Shown: positions 41,504 through 50,900 of the stretch, in pieces
How positions within the stretch are numbered: the first letter of the stretch is position 1
How the letters are laid out: every line of letters starts with the position of its first letter
Assembly (NCBI GenBank): GCA_002495185.1
Contig: DAEB01000044.1
Span: 32,383 to 83,776, forward strand
Length of the DNA: 51,394 nucleotides
Reading direction: 5' to 3'
Source of the DNA: Thermoplasmata archaeon UBA184
GTDB taxonomy: Archaea; Thermoplasmatota; Thermoplasmata; Lutacidiplasmatales; UBA184
Made by a program: the position numbers and the translations under genes
The notes under the pieces: generated by a model
Seen by the model: only the letters and a program-made list of their open reading frames with translations
Told to the model about the DNA's origin: nothing
Database searches by the model: none

Positions 41504-41553
41504 GGTCCCTCCCTTCGCGCTCCGTTCCAGCGCCGAGACAGCTAGGTACCAAA

Positions 41554-41579
41554 GATACTTAACCATTTGGTTTAATATC
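41554..41579. promoter_or_regulatory. Divergent promoter with AACCA-tt-TGGTT operator
   Basis: AACCA-tt-TGGTT (41561-41572) is a perfect 5-bp-arm inverted repeat. It sits between the minus-strand TATA-like ttaagtatc (41554-41562) of the AHSA1 gene and the plus-strand tttaatatc (41571-41579) of the ArsR gene. It is the best candidate for the ArsR binding site controlling both. Confidence 0.55.
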
Positions 41580-41592
41580 GGTCGGGGCGAGG

Positions 41593-42033
41593 ATGATGAA
41601 GGCGGGGCGGATGGAGGGACCTCCGGACGACCCGCTCGATCTTCTGTTCTCCGCGCTCTCGGACCGGACCCGTCGTCGCCTGCTCTCTCGGCTCGCCCTC
41701 GGACCCGCGAGCGTGACGGACCTTGCGAAACCGTTCCGGATGAGCCTGCCCGCGGTTTCGAAGCACCTCAAGGTCCTCGAGAGGGCGCATCTGGTGTCCC
41801 GGACCGTCCACGGTCGGGTACACCGCCTCGCGCTGGTCGGGGAGACCCTGGAACAGGTCGAGGCGTGGCTCGATCCGTTCCGCACGTACTGGGCCGGGAC
41901 CCTCGATGAGCTGCGCCACGACCTGAGGGCGTACCCCTCACGTGGCGCCCCTATGCTCCCGGCGAAGGCGCGCCCTCAACGAAGGGGAGGAACGCGGCGT
42001 CGGCCCTTGCGAACTGGGTCCGGGCGCGGTTGA
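41593..42033 (+). CDS. ArsR family winged-helix regulator
   Basis: A 146-residue ArsR/SmtB-like repressor. The HTH spans DRTRRRLLSRLALGPASVTD, LAKPFRMSLPAVSKHLKVLE and RAHLVSRTVHGRVHRL. No metal-binding CxC is present in the recognition helix, so it belongs to the non-metal subgroup linked to SRPBCC proteins, which may sense a ligand or its partner. The last ~30 residues are basic and disordered. ATG 41593 or 41596; a TATA-like element lies about 20 bp upstream. It likely represses itself and the divergent AHSA1 gene. Confidence 0.87.
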   Translation: MMKAGRMEGPPDDPLDLLFSALSDRTRRRLLSRLALGPASVTDLAKPFRMSLPAVSKHLKVLERAHLVSRTVHGRVHRLALVGETLEQVEAWLDPFRTYWAGTLDELRHDLRAYPSRGAPMLPAKARPQRRGGTRRRPLRTGSGRG

Positions 42034-42062
42034 TCCAAACGATCGGGTGACGCCGTCGTGTT

Positions 42063-42293
42063 TCAGGACTTCTTCTCGTCCTCAGAACCCTTGAACCCTT
42101 TCTTGGCGCCCGACCCAAGGCCCTTGAGTCCGCCCACGAGTCCGCGCCCAACCTTCCCTGCGACCTCTCCGGTCTTCTCGGCCACATGGACGGTTTCGGC
42201 GCCGGCCTTCTGGCCCATCGTCACCGGCCGCCCGCACGCCGTACAGCTCTTCGCACCTTCCGCGAGGTCGGCGCCGCACCCTTCGCACTTCAT
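42063..42293 (-). CDS. Small zinc-ribbon protein
   Basis: A 76-residue protein with an N-terminal zinc ribbon MKCEGCGADLAEGAKSCTAC (two CxxC pairs), followed by a Gly/Lys-rich tail (GEVAGKVGRGLVGGLKGLGS). ATG 42293 is preferred over the upstream frame because the ribbon begins there. A TATA-like element lies about 34 bp upstream. Such ribbon proteins are common in archaea; the partner is unknown. Confidence 0.7.
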   Translation of the reverse strand: MKCEGCGADLAEGAKSCTACGRPVTMGQKAGAETVHVAEKTGEVAGKVGRGLVGGLKGLGSGAKKGFKGSEDEKKS

Positions 42294-42359
42294 GGGGACC
42301 ACTCGGCGAACGAGTCCCAAGGGGGTATTGACCCTTTGGTGACGACGCCGATCGCCCTC

Positions 42360-42857
42360 TCACGAGGAGGTGGCCTTTCCTTCATCCTTCGGTCCGGACG
42401 GGGTCCGGGTGTCCCGGGTCATGGCGAGACCAACCGTCCCAATGACCACCGTGCCGATGTCGGTCGCGAGAAGCGCATCGTACAGGTACCGAATGTCTCC
42501 GCCGTAGTAGGTCACGCCGAACAGGTAGTTCGCCATGTCCATCGCGGAGGCGAACCCGAGCTGCTGATAGGTGAGGATCGCCCCGAGGAGCGCCACCGTG
42601 AGCACGGCGGAGCCGACGATGCCCAGCTTGACGGCGGTCCGAGACCGAAGCACGATCAGAAGGCTCGCTCCCGCGATGTCGGCGATCCCCATCGCCAGCA
42701 CCGCGTACCAGTGGGCGTAGTAGCCGCTCGAAACCATTCCGAATCCCGTCTGGAGGTTCTTGTCGGTCGCCAGCATCAGGATCGAGAGACCCGCGGCAAG
42801 AAGGAATGGCAGGCTGTAGAGTGCCGGAAACACGCTCTTCGCTCGAACACGGTCCAT
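42360..42857 (-). CDS. Four-TM membrane protein
   Basis: A 165-residue integral membrane protein. Helices are LYSLPFLLAAGLSILMLATD, WYAVLAMGIADIAGASLLIV, VKLGIVGSAVLTVALLGAIL and LATDIGTVVIGTVGLAM. A loop with DMANYLFGVTYYGGDIRYLY separates the last two. The ATG is preceded by AAGGAG at about 8 bases, so it is a leadered gene. I do not recognise the family. Confidence 0.7.
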   Translation of the reverse strand: MDRVRAKSVFPALYSLPFLLAAGLSILMLATDKNLQTGFGMVSSGYYAHWYAVLAMGIADIAGASLLIVLRSRTAVKLGIVGSAVLTVALLGAILTYQQLGFASAMDMANYLFGVTYYGGDIRYLYDALLATDIGTVVIGTVGLAMTRDTRTPSGPKDEGKATSS

Positions 42858-43119
42858 GGTGGGGCTCCTTGGCGGGCCAGAGGGACCACAAGCTACCCTG
42901 TTTTTGGTTCAACGACAGAATCGTTTGGTCCAAAGACGCCCGGGAGGTCTCCCTCGACCGATTCGGGAAGCGTTCGTAGCATGCCGTTCCGGCCTCGCCC
43001 GAACGGCCGAGGTCGAATCCCCGGGTTTGGCGCCTGGCGGCCGGAACGTCGAGCGCCGTGCGAAACTATAGCATTTGGATGCTAGCTATTTATTTACTTC
43101 ATAGTCTACATTGATTGAC
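42858..43119. promoter_or_regulatory. Divergent intergenic region with AT-rich island
   Basis: The region serves the four-TM gene (minus) and the small gene at 43120 (plus). Near its right end it holds an AT-rich island with a perfect palindrome and a TATA box, described separately. The left part shows no recognisable gene. Confidence 0.4.
43069..43097 (+). promoter_or_regulatory. Palindromic operator plus strong TATA box
   Basis: TAGCAT-ttgg-ATGCTA (43069-43084) is a perfect 6-bp-arm inverted repeat abutting tatttattta (43087-43097). The TATA element is centred 27 bp before ATG 43120. This is the most AT-rich promoter I noticed in the window. Confidence 0.6.
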
Positions 43120-43365
43120 ATGAGCGAGTACGAGTGGGAGCAGTCGCGAGTGCCGCGGAGGTCGAAGCCGGAGTTTCTCGGGATGTACCATCCTCGGCCG
43201 CATGAGGTCGAGCAGTACGCCGCACTGGAGCATCCGAGAGAGAGCGTCGCCTGGCTCCTTCGGCCGCGGGTTTCGACAGGGCCGACCGGGGTCGCTTCCA
43301 ACGATGAAGAAGCACGGGCCAGGGTCACCCGGCGGCCGGCCCGCGCCGAGGGCGCCCGGGCCTGA
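43120..43365 (+). CDS. Small orphan protein under a strong promoter
   Basis: An 81-residue protein, MSEYEWEQSRVPRRSKPEFL, with GMYHPRPHEVEQYAALEHPR in the middle and an Ala/Arg-rich tail. It is highly charged, with no transmembrane segment. I do not recognise it. Gene status rests on the very clear TATA box and palindrome upstream (43069-43097). Being orphan and well expressed by promoter signals, it may be a small regulator. It is convergent with the HExxH gene 14 bp away. Confidence 0.55.
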   Translation: MSEYEWEQSRVPRRSKPEFLGMYHPRPHEVEQYAALEHPRESVAWLLRPRVSTGPTGVASNDEEARARVTRRPARAEGARA

Positions 43366-43379
43366 GATGGTTCGGCTCG

Positions 43380-43919
43380 CTACCGGCGGATCCGCTTCCG
43401 GTGGGGACGAGCCTTGTCCGACGCCCAGACGAGACCACAGCGTCGGGCGAGCCGCCGGTGCTCCGCGGGCGTGATCCATTCGACCTTCAGGTAATCGACC
43501 AGCTGTCGGTTCGTCATCCCGATCCGTCGTCCCTCCTCGATCGTGAGGCGGTACGCCTCGATTTCGGAGGGAGCGTCGACGTAGCTCAGCTTCGGGTAGA
43601 AGAGGGCCTTTCCGGACCGGAACTGCTTCACGTGGCAAAGTTCGTGGACGATGTCGAGGTAGACGGTTCGGAACTCGCTGTCCTTGAGGTGGTGGGAGCT
43701 GATGAGGAGATGCCCGTCGACGTCGCTCGTGCCCATGTACCCGAATCGGGCGGAGAAGAACTCGACCTTGAGGGAGCGGAGGGCTCGCGCGGTCTGCGGT
43801 CCGAACAGCTTGCGGACCGTCGGCACCCCATCGAAGCCCCGGAAGTACCGGAGGAAGGGGTACAGCTTCGAAGGGGCGTTGCGCTCGATTCGGACACCGA
43901 GGTCGGATTCCACGGTCAT
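43380..43919 (-). CDS. HExxH metallopeptidase-like protein
   Basis: A 179-residue protein with the zinc-site helix DIVHELCHVKQF (His92, Glu93, His96). The third ligand is probably Glu in PSEIEAYRLTIEEGR (Glu119 or Glu121). The N-terminal half is VRKLFGPQTARALRSLKVEF and SARFGYMGTSDVDGHLLISS, a small beta-sheet before the helix. The whole has the look of SprT/IrrE-like zincins, but I cannot place it exactly. No signal peptide is visible, so it is cytoplasmic. A TATA-like ctttac lies about 36 bp upstream of the ATG. Confidence 0.7.
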   Translation of the reverse strand: MTVESDLGVRIERNAPSKLYPFLRYFRGFDGVPTVRKLFGPQTARALRSLKVEFFSARFGYMGTSDVDGHLLISSHHLKDSEFRTVYLDIVHELCHVKQFRSGKALFYPKLSYVDAPSEIEAYRLTIEEGRRIGMTNRQLVDYLKVEWITPAEHRRLARRCGLVWASDKARPHRKRIRR

Positions 43920-44085
43920 GCGCCGGGACCCCTCGAGTGGCTACCGCTCCTAGGTAAAGACCCTTCGGGTGCGCCATCGAGCAAACCCCGTGCCCGCGCG
44001 TGCGTGGAGTTCCCCGATCGCGCCCCGGGGGAGCCCGCGGAAAGCCCTCGAGCCCCCCCTCGGGTGACGGCCGAATGCCGCCCGA

Positions 44086-44661
44086 CTATAGGATCGGCAC
44101 CCCCACCGAGTAGGTGCACCGGAGTGTCATCCCAAAGTTGAGTTCCACAAGGGATGGTGCGGTCGCGATCAGTTCGAGTCCGGGGGCGCACGCTACGCTG
44201 AGCTCCGTTGACGCGTTCACCGAGAAGCTTCCCGTCGAGGCGTTCGAAACGTCGTAGAAACTCGTCCACGGAAACACGGCGGTCGACACCAGCTCGAGAC
44301 TCCCCAACTCCGCGCCTCCCGTCGTGAACCAGGAGAACGCGAATGAACGGTCGGAGGAGAGGTTCGCATCGGACCTCGCTTGTCCGCACAGACGGACCAC
44401 GTTTCCCGAAATCCCGAAGGTCGTTCCGCTCGGCCCCACAGGAAGATGGTATTCGAAGGTGGTCGTCCGAACTCGCTCCGCAGTACCGATGGGAACGAGA
44501 GTCAGCACGACGAACACTACCACGATGACCGCCACAACGATCGCGAGGCGCATTCCGACCCTCCTGCGCTTCGTGCGGTCCGACGGAGGACGGACTGGCA
44601 GGGTGGGGGCGATGGCCGGTCGCGCTCCCGGGGGGCTCGGTTCTTGGTGGGAGGACGACAT
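44086..44661 (-). CDS. Membrane-anchored extracellular protein
   Basis: A 191-residue protein. Residues about 1-36 are cytoplasmic and Pro/Arg-rich, then one transmembrane helix (LAIVVAVIVVVFVVLTLVPI) is followed by a ~130-residue outside domain with beta character (FEYHLPVGPSGTTFGISGNV, FAFSWFTTGGAELGSLELVS). Three Cys residues (CGQ, CAP, CTY) may form a disulfide. This is a type II membrane protein of unknown function, of a form common in archaeal surface proteomes. Confidence 0.65.
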   Translation of the reverse strand: MSSSHQEPSPPGARPAIAPTLPVRPPSDRTKRRRVGMRLAIVVAVIVVVFVVLTLVPIGTAERVRTTTFEYHLPVGPSGTTFGISGNVVRLCGQARSDANLSSDRSFAFSWFTTGGAELGSLELVSTAVFPWTSFYDVSNASTGSFSVNASTELSVACAPGLELIATAPSLVELNFGMTLRCTYSVGVPIL

Positions 44662-44970
44662 GAGCCGTTGCGACCAGCGGTTCGACGACCATTACTGTTG
44701 GGTTCGCGCTCCTCGTTCGCGGCGCGGCTCGGCCCCGTCCGGTCTGGCCCCCCTACGGGCAACTCGGCAGCGTGAAGGGCCCTATCGCAGACCTAGTTAC
44801 CAAGGTCCCCCGGACCCACTTCTTTATGAACCGGAACGACAGCATTTAGATACCGGCGAATGCCGGGTATGCGTATAAGTACGGAGTCGAACGACCAGGT
44901 CGCTCGGCGCCTTGCCGCGTCGGGTCTCTGCCCGCTCCCAAGTCCTGAGCAGGTCGGATAGCTGGGGATC
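44662..44970. promoter_or_regulatory. Intergenic region before the giant Ig-repeat gene
   Basis: This 309-bp stretch is AT-rich in its middle. It holds possible TATA elements (tctttatg at 44821; gtataag at 44872-44878). It also holds the imperfect inverted repeat ATACCGGC-gaat-GCCGGGTAT (44850-44870) with one bulge. A 33-codon frame (ATG 44860 to TAG 44961) ends 9 bp before the ATG at 44971 and could be a leader peptide. The leftmost ~40 bp carry the promoter of the minus-strand gene at 44086. Confidence 0.4.
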
Positions 44971-47900
44971 ATGGTCGGCTCGGTCTCCCACAGGCGCGCC
45001 GGAAGGCTCGCGGCCGTCTTTTTCGTCCTGTTGATGGTCGCGACCGCGTTCGGGGCGGTCGCGGCGGCCCTATCGCCCCAGCCATCGAATCCTGCGAGCA
45101 CCTCCGCATCGACACCGGCGGTCCCCCCGACACCCTCCTCTTCCTATCCCGGGACAACGGTGATCGTGCAGGGGCAGAACAGCTCCGTGTCGGAGACACT
45201 TCCGACCTCGGGGACGGGCCCCTACTCCTGGGTCTGGTTGTTCAGCACGAGCGCGGAGGGACCCTTCCTGCCGGCCACCCCGAACGACTGCGCGACGCCG
45301 AGCGGGTCCGGCGCTGCCTCGGGCTCCACCGAGACCTGCACGTTTCTGACGAACGGGACCACGCCCACCGGGACATACTTCTTCGAGCTCAAGGTCACCG
45401 ACAGCGCCTCCGTTCCGGAGTCGGTGACCTCGCCGGCTTCGTCGACCGTGACGGTCGACCCTGGACCGTCGGCTTCACAACGTCCCCGGTCACCCGCATT
45501 CGACACGGACCCCGCCAGTTTCTGCAACTCAGGTTGCGACACGACGAACTGGTTCGCGGGTCTGCACGGGAACGGGGCCCTCACGATCACAACAGGCGCC
45601 ACCAACGAGCTCCTCCTCCTCGAGGTCACCGACTCCGGAGAATCCGGGGCGGGGCTTTCGACCGCCGATATCAAGGATACCCAGAGCTCGACCTGGCACC
45701 TCGAGAGCTCCCACCCGTGGAACGGGACCGGGAACGTTCAGGATGTCTTCTACGCCATCGATGCCGTCGCAGGAGTGGATACGGTCACGGTCGACACCGC
45801 GGCCGGTTCTCTGACATCGGCAACCACCGCCAGCGCAGTGCTCTCCGCGTTCACGGGGGTCAACACGGTCACCCCGATCCTCACGCTCGGAACGTTCGGC
45901 ACCGGTTCGGGCACCTCGAGTTCCGCGAGCGTGCCCGCGACCGTCGCCCCAACCACCATCCTCGGCATCCTGTCGAACGGCTGGCGCGCGAGTTCGATCA
46001 CTCCTACCTCTAGTCCCGCGTTCACAAAGGCAGACACCATCAGCGACGCGGTCGCGACCCAGTCGTTCGTCGAGTTCTACTCCGCGACCTCCACGGGAAC
46101 GTACCTCTCCAATCCGACGTGGACCGGCACGGTAGCATGGGGGGAGGAAGCCCTCGTCGTGCAGCCTCCCAGTCCGCTCGCGGTGACCGTTGCGCCGACC
46201 TCCACCATCCTGGACCAAGACCAGTCGGTCACCATCACGGCGACCGCGACGGGTGGTGCCGGGGGTGATGCCTACGTCTGGTCCGTGTCCTCCGGAACCT
46301 GTCCGGGCTTCGTGAATTCGGGCGCGGCGACCCTCACGTACACGCCGAGCGGGACGACGGCTGGCTGTGTGTTGACGGTGACCGTGACGGATTCCAGCTC
46401 GGACACCGCCCAGCCTACGACCCCCTCGTCGGTGACCGTTAACACCGTGCTCACGGCAGCCGCCGCTCCGACGGTCAGCGCTACCGCGCTCGACCGCGAC
46501 CAAGCGCTGACCGTGACGGGAACAATTCCGCTGACGGGCACGCCCACCTACTCCTGGACTTGGATGGTGTCCGTGAACAGCGGCAGCTACGCCGCGGAGA
46601 CCCACTGTGGCACGAACGGAGGGAGCGGCGCGTCCGCCGGCGCTACCGAGAACTGCGTGATCCCCGCGAACACCCTCATTGTCGGGGACACCTACAACTT
46701 CGAGCTCAAGGTCACCGACAGCGCGACCACTCCCGAGACGCAGACCTCGACAGCAAGCCCGACCGTCACAGAGCATTCGGCGTTCACGGCTCCCGCGGCC
46801 CCTACCGTCAGCGCCGCCAAGCTGGACGTCGACCAGGCTCTCACGGTGACGGGCACCGTCCCGGCCACCGGAACACCGACGTATGCGTGGCAGTGGATGG
46901 TCTCCATCAACGCCGGCGCCTACGCCGCGGCCACCCAATGCGCCGTCAACAGCGGTAGCGGGGCGACCGGCGGTGCCACCGAGACGTGCACGGCCGCAGC
47001 GAACACGCTGGCGGCGGGGAGCACGTACGCGTTCGAGCTGAGGGTGACGGACAGCGCGACGGTCGCGGAAACGAAGACGTCTGTCGCGTCCGCGACCGTC
47101 ACGGTGAAGTCGGCCCTGACGGCAGCGGCCGCCCCGACCCCGAGCCTGACCTCGCTCCCGGCATCTCAGCAGCTGACGGTCACCGCTACCCTTCCTTCGA
47201 CCGGGACGTCGACCTACTCCTGGGAGTGGTTCATCTCGATCAACGGAACGGCCTACGTCGACACGACGCAGTGCACCGTCAACACCGGTTCCGGAGCAGC
47301 GGGGGGTGCGGTCGAGACGTGCACGATTCCGGGGAACACTCTGATTGCCGGAACGACCTACAACTTCGAGATCGAGGTCACCGACAGCGCGACGTCTCCC
47401 GAGGTCCAGGTGTCCCCTGCGTCGGCGACCGTCACCACGACGCTTGCCCTGACGGCCGGCACCCCGACCCCGACCGCCCCCGTCCTGGATAGCGGCCAAC
47501 CGGTGACTCTGACGGCGAATCCGTCCGGGGGCACCCGTCCATTCACATACCAGTGGTACACGGGGAGCACCATCCTCCTCTGTACGGGCTTGGGCTCGCC
47601 GATCTCGGGTGCCACTGGCTCGTCGTACACGTTCACCCCCGGAGCGACCGCCTACTATTGCTACACCGTGACGGATGCCGTTCCAAACACAGCGACGTCC
47701 GCGACCTCGCTCGTGACGGTCAACAGCGCGCTGGCCGCCCCGAGCGCGCCGGTGGTCAGCGCGACGGTGCTTGACCGAGATCAGGCGCTGACGGTCACGG
47801 CGACGATTCCCTCGACCGGTACCGCGCCGTACCAATGGGAATGGTTGTACTCGACCGGCGGCAGTTACGCCAAGGCGACGATGTGCGGGACCGCGAGTGG

Positions 47901-50900
47901 AAACGGCGCTGTCGCCGGGGCGGGAGAGACCTGCTCGGTTGCGGCGAACGCTCTCACGGCCGGCAACACCTACACATTCGAACTCCTCGTGAACGATAGC
48001 GCGACGACCCCCTCGACGATGACCTCTCCGGCCTCTTCGGGGGTGGCCGTGAGCGCCGCGCTCACCGCGCCGGCCGCCCCTACGGTCAGTTCGTCGAAGC
48101 TCGACGTCGACCAAGCACTCACGGTTTCGGATGCGATTCCCGTTACGGGATCGCCGACCTACTCCTGGCAGTGGCAGGTCTCGGTGAACGCGGGGGTGTA
48201 CGCGTCCGCGACCCAGTGTGCTGTCAACAGCGGGAGCGGGGCGCTCGCCGGCGCTACCGAGAACTGCGTGATCGCTGCGAACACTCTCACCGTCGGGAAC
48301 ACCTACGCTTTCAAGCTCCAAGTGACGGACGGCGCAGCGACTCCCGAGAGCGCCACGTCGGCCGCCTCGGCGACCGTGACCGTCAAGTCGGTTCTTACGG
48401 CGCCGGCCGTTCCGACCGTGACCGCCACCGCGCTCGACGTGGACCAGGCCTTGTCGGTCCAGGGGACGATCCCCGCGACCGGGACCGCGAACTATGCCTG
48501 GCAGTGGCTCGTCTCGGTGAACTCCGGATCCTATGTCACGTCGACGGTGTGTGCGGTGAACAGCGGGGTCAATGCCGTCGCGAGCGCCACTGAAACCTGC
48601 GCGACCGCCGCCAACGCCCTCACCGCGGGCGACACGTACAACTTTGAGCTCAAGGTGACGGACAGCGCGACAACCCCGGAATCGCAAACCTCGGGGCCTT
48701 CGCCGACCGTCACCGTGAAGTCGGCGCTGGTCGCACCCGCGGCTCCGACGGTCAGCGCGACCAAGCTCGACCTCGACCAGGCGTTGAGCGTCCAGGGAAC
48801 GATACCTTCCACCGGGACCCCCTCGTACGCTTGGCAGTGGTTGGTCTCGATCAACTCGGGGGCGTACGGGAACTCTGCTCTCTGCGCCGTGAACAGCGGG
48901 AGCGGGGCGACGGGAGGCGCGACCGAGACATGTTCCATCGCCGCGGGGTCGCTCACGGTGAGTGACACCTACAAGTTCGAACTGAAGGTGACAGACAGTG
49001 CGACCACGGCCGAGGTCAAGACCTCGGCCGCCTCGCCGCTGGTGACCGTCAAGGCCGCTCTCACAGCGCCCGCCGCACCGACCCCTAGCGTCGCAATTCT
49101 CGACGCGAGCCAAGTCCTGACGGTCACTGACAACATCCCCGCCACGGGGTCGTCCCCGTACTCGTGGCAGTGGCTCGTCTCGGTCGGCGGTGGCGGGTTC
49201 GCCGCGGCGACCCAATGCTCGGTGAACAGTGGTTCGGGAGCCGCGTCCGGTGCGCTCGAGACCTGTTCGGTCCCCGCGAACACCCTGACCGCGGGCACGA
49301 CGTGCGCCTTCGAACTGCAGGTCACGGATACCGCCAACGTTCCCGAGTCGCAGACCTCGCCGACGTCCGCGACGGTCACCGTGAACTCCGCCCTGATCGC
49401 GCCCGCCGCTCCGACGGTCAGCGCGACGAAGCTCGACGTGGACCAGTCGCTGACGGTGACCGGGACCATCCCGACCACCGGAACCTCGACGTATCAGTAC
49501 GAGTGGCTCTACTCGATCGGCGGAGCGTACACCAAGGCGACGATATGTTCGGTCGCCGGTGGCAGCGGGGTGAGCGGTGGCGCGGTCGCGACGTGTTCCA
49601 TCGCGGCGAGCACTCTCACGGCCGGAACCAACTACTTCTTCAAGCTGCGCGTCAACGACAGCGCGACCAACCCGGCCCAGGTGACGTCACCGGGGTCCGT
49701 GGCGGTTGCGGTCGCCTCGGCCTTGACCGCCCCCGCGGCTCCTACCCTGAGCGCCCCCGGGATCGATGTCGACCAGCCTCTAACGGTCTCCGGTGCGATT
49801 CCAGCGACAGGAACGGCACTCTACTCGTGGCAATGGCTCGTATCGGACAACGGTGGTTCGTACGTTCCCGCCGCGCAATGCGCGGTGTCGAACGGGTCCT
49901 CCGCGGCCGCGAGTTCCCCCGAGACGTGCAGCATCGCCGGCGGCTCTCTTTCGGTGGGGCACTCGTACACCTTCGAGCTTCAGGTCAAGGACAACGCGAC
50001 GGTCAACGAGACTCAACCGTCCGCCGCTTCCGCGTCGGTCACGGTCAGCTCAAGCGTCTCGGGGGGCACTCCGTCGCCGACCTCTCCGTCGATTGACGCA
50101 GGCCAAGCGATTACGCTGTCGGCGACGACGACGGGGGGTTCAGGCGGATACACCTATCAGTGGTACTCGGGGAGCACCGCGTTGGGCTGTACGGGTCTCG
50201 GGTCGCCGATCCCCGGTGCCACATCCTCCGCATACCTCGCCCCTCCGACCTCAACGACGTTCTACTGCTACGTCGTCACCGACTCCAACCACGAGACCGT
50301 CACCTCGACCGCGGACCAGGTCACGGTGAACACCGCGCTCACCGCTCCCACCGCGCCCTCCGTTAGCGCGACGTCCCTCGACGCGGACCAACCCCTCACG
50401 GTCACGGCGACCATCCCCTCGTCCGGGACCTCCCCCTACCAGTTTGAATGGCTCTTCTCCGTCGGCGCGAGCTACACGAAGGCGACCATGTGCGCCGTTG
50501 CGAGCGGGAGCGGCGCGAGCGGCGGGACGGTCGAGACCTGTTTGATCGCCGCGAACACCCTGACCACCGGGACTACCTACACCTTCGAGTTGCTCATCAA
50601 CGACAGTGCGACGACTCCCGAGACCACGACCTCGCCTCCCTCGGCCGGCGTCACGGTGAGCACGGCGCTGACGGCGCCCGCGGCTCCGACCCCCAGCGCG
50701 TCGAAACTGGACACCGACCAGGGGATGACTGTCACGGACACCATCCCGACCACCGGGGACGCCCCGTACAACTATGAGTGGCTCTTCTCGACAGGTGGGT
50801 CGTACAGCAAGGCGACTTTCTGCGCGATCCCGAGCGGCACGGGAGCAGCGGGCGGAACGGTCGAGACGTGCTCAGTCTCCGCAAGCGCGCTCAGCGCCGG

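Noticed and set aside
42186..43085. A 299-codon plus-strand frame antisense to the zinc ribbon and four-TM genes
   Set aside because: No family pattern; the minus strand has a four-helix membrane protein with a Shine-Dalgarno site.
45529..49215. A 1228-codon open frame on the minus strand opposite the Ig-repeat gene
   Set aside because: It is Arg/Gly-rich without any fold pattern and mirrors the codon bias of the repeat array. The plus frame has a signal peptide and clear Ig repeats, so the antisense frame is a shadow.
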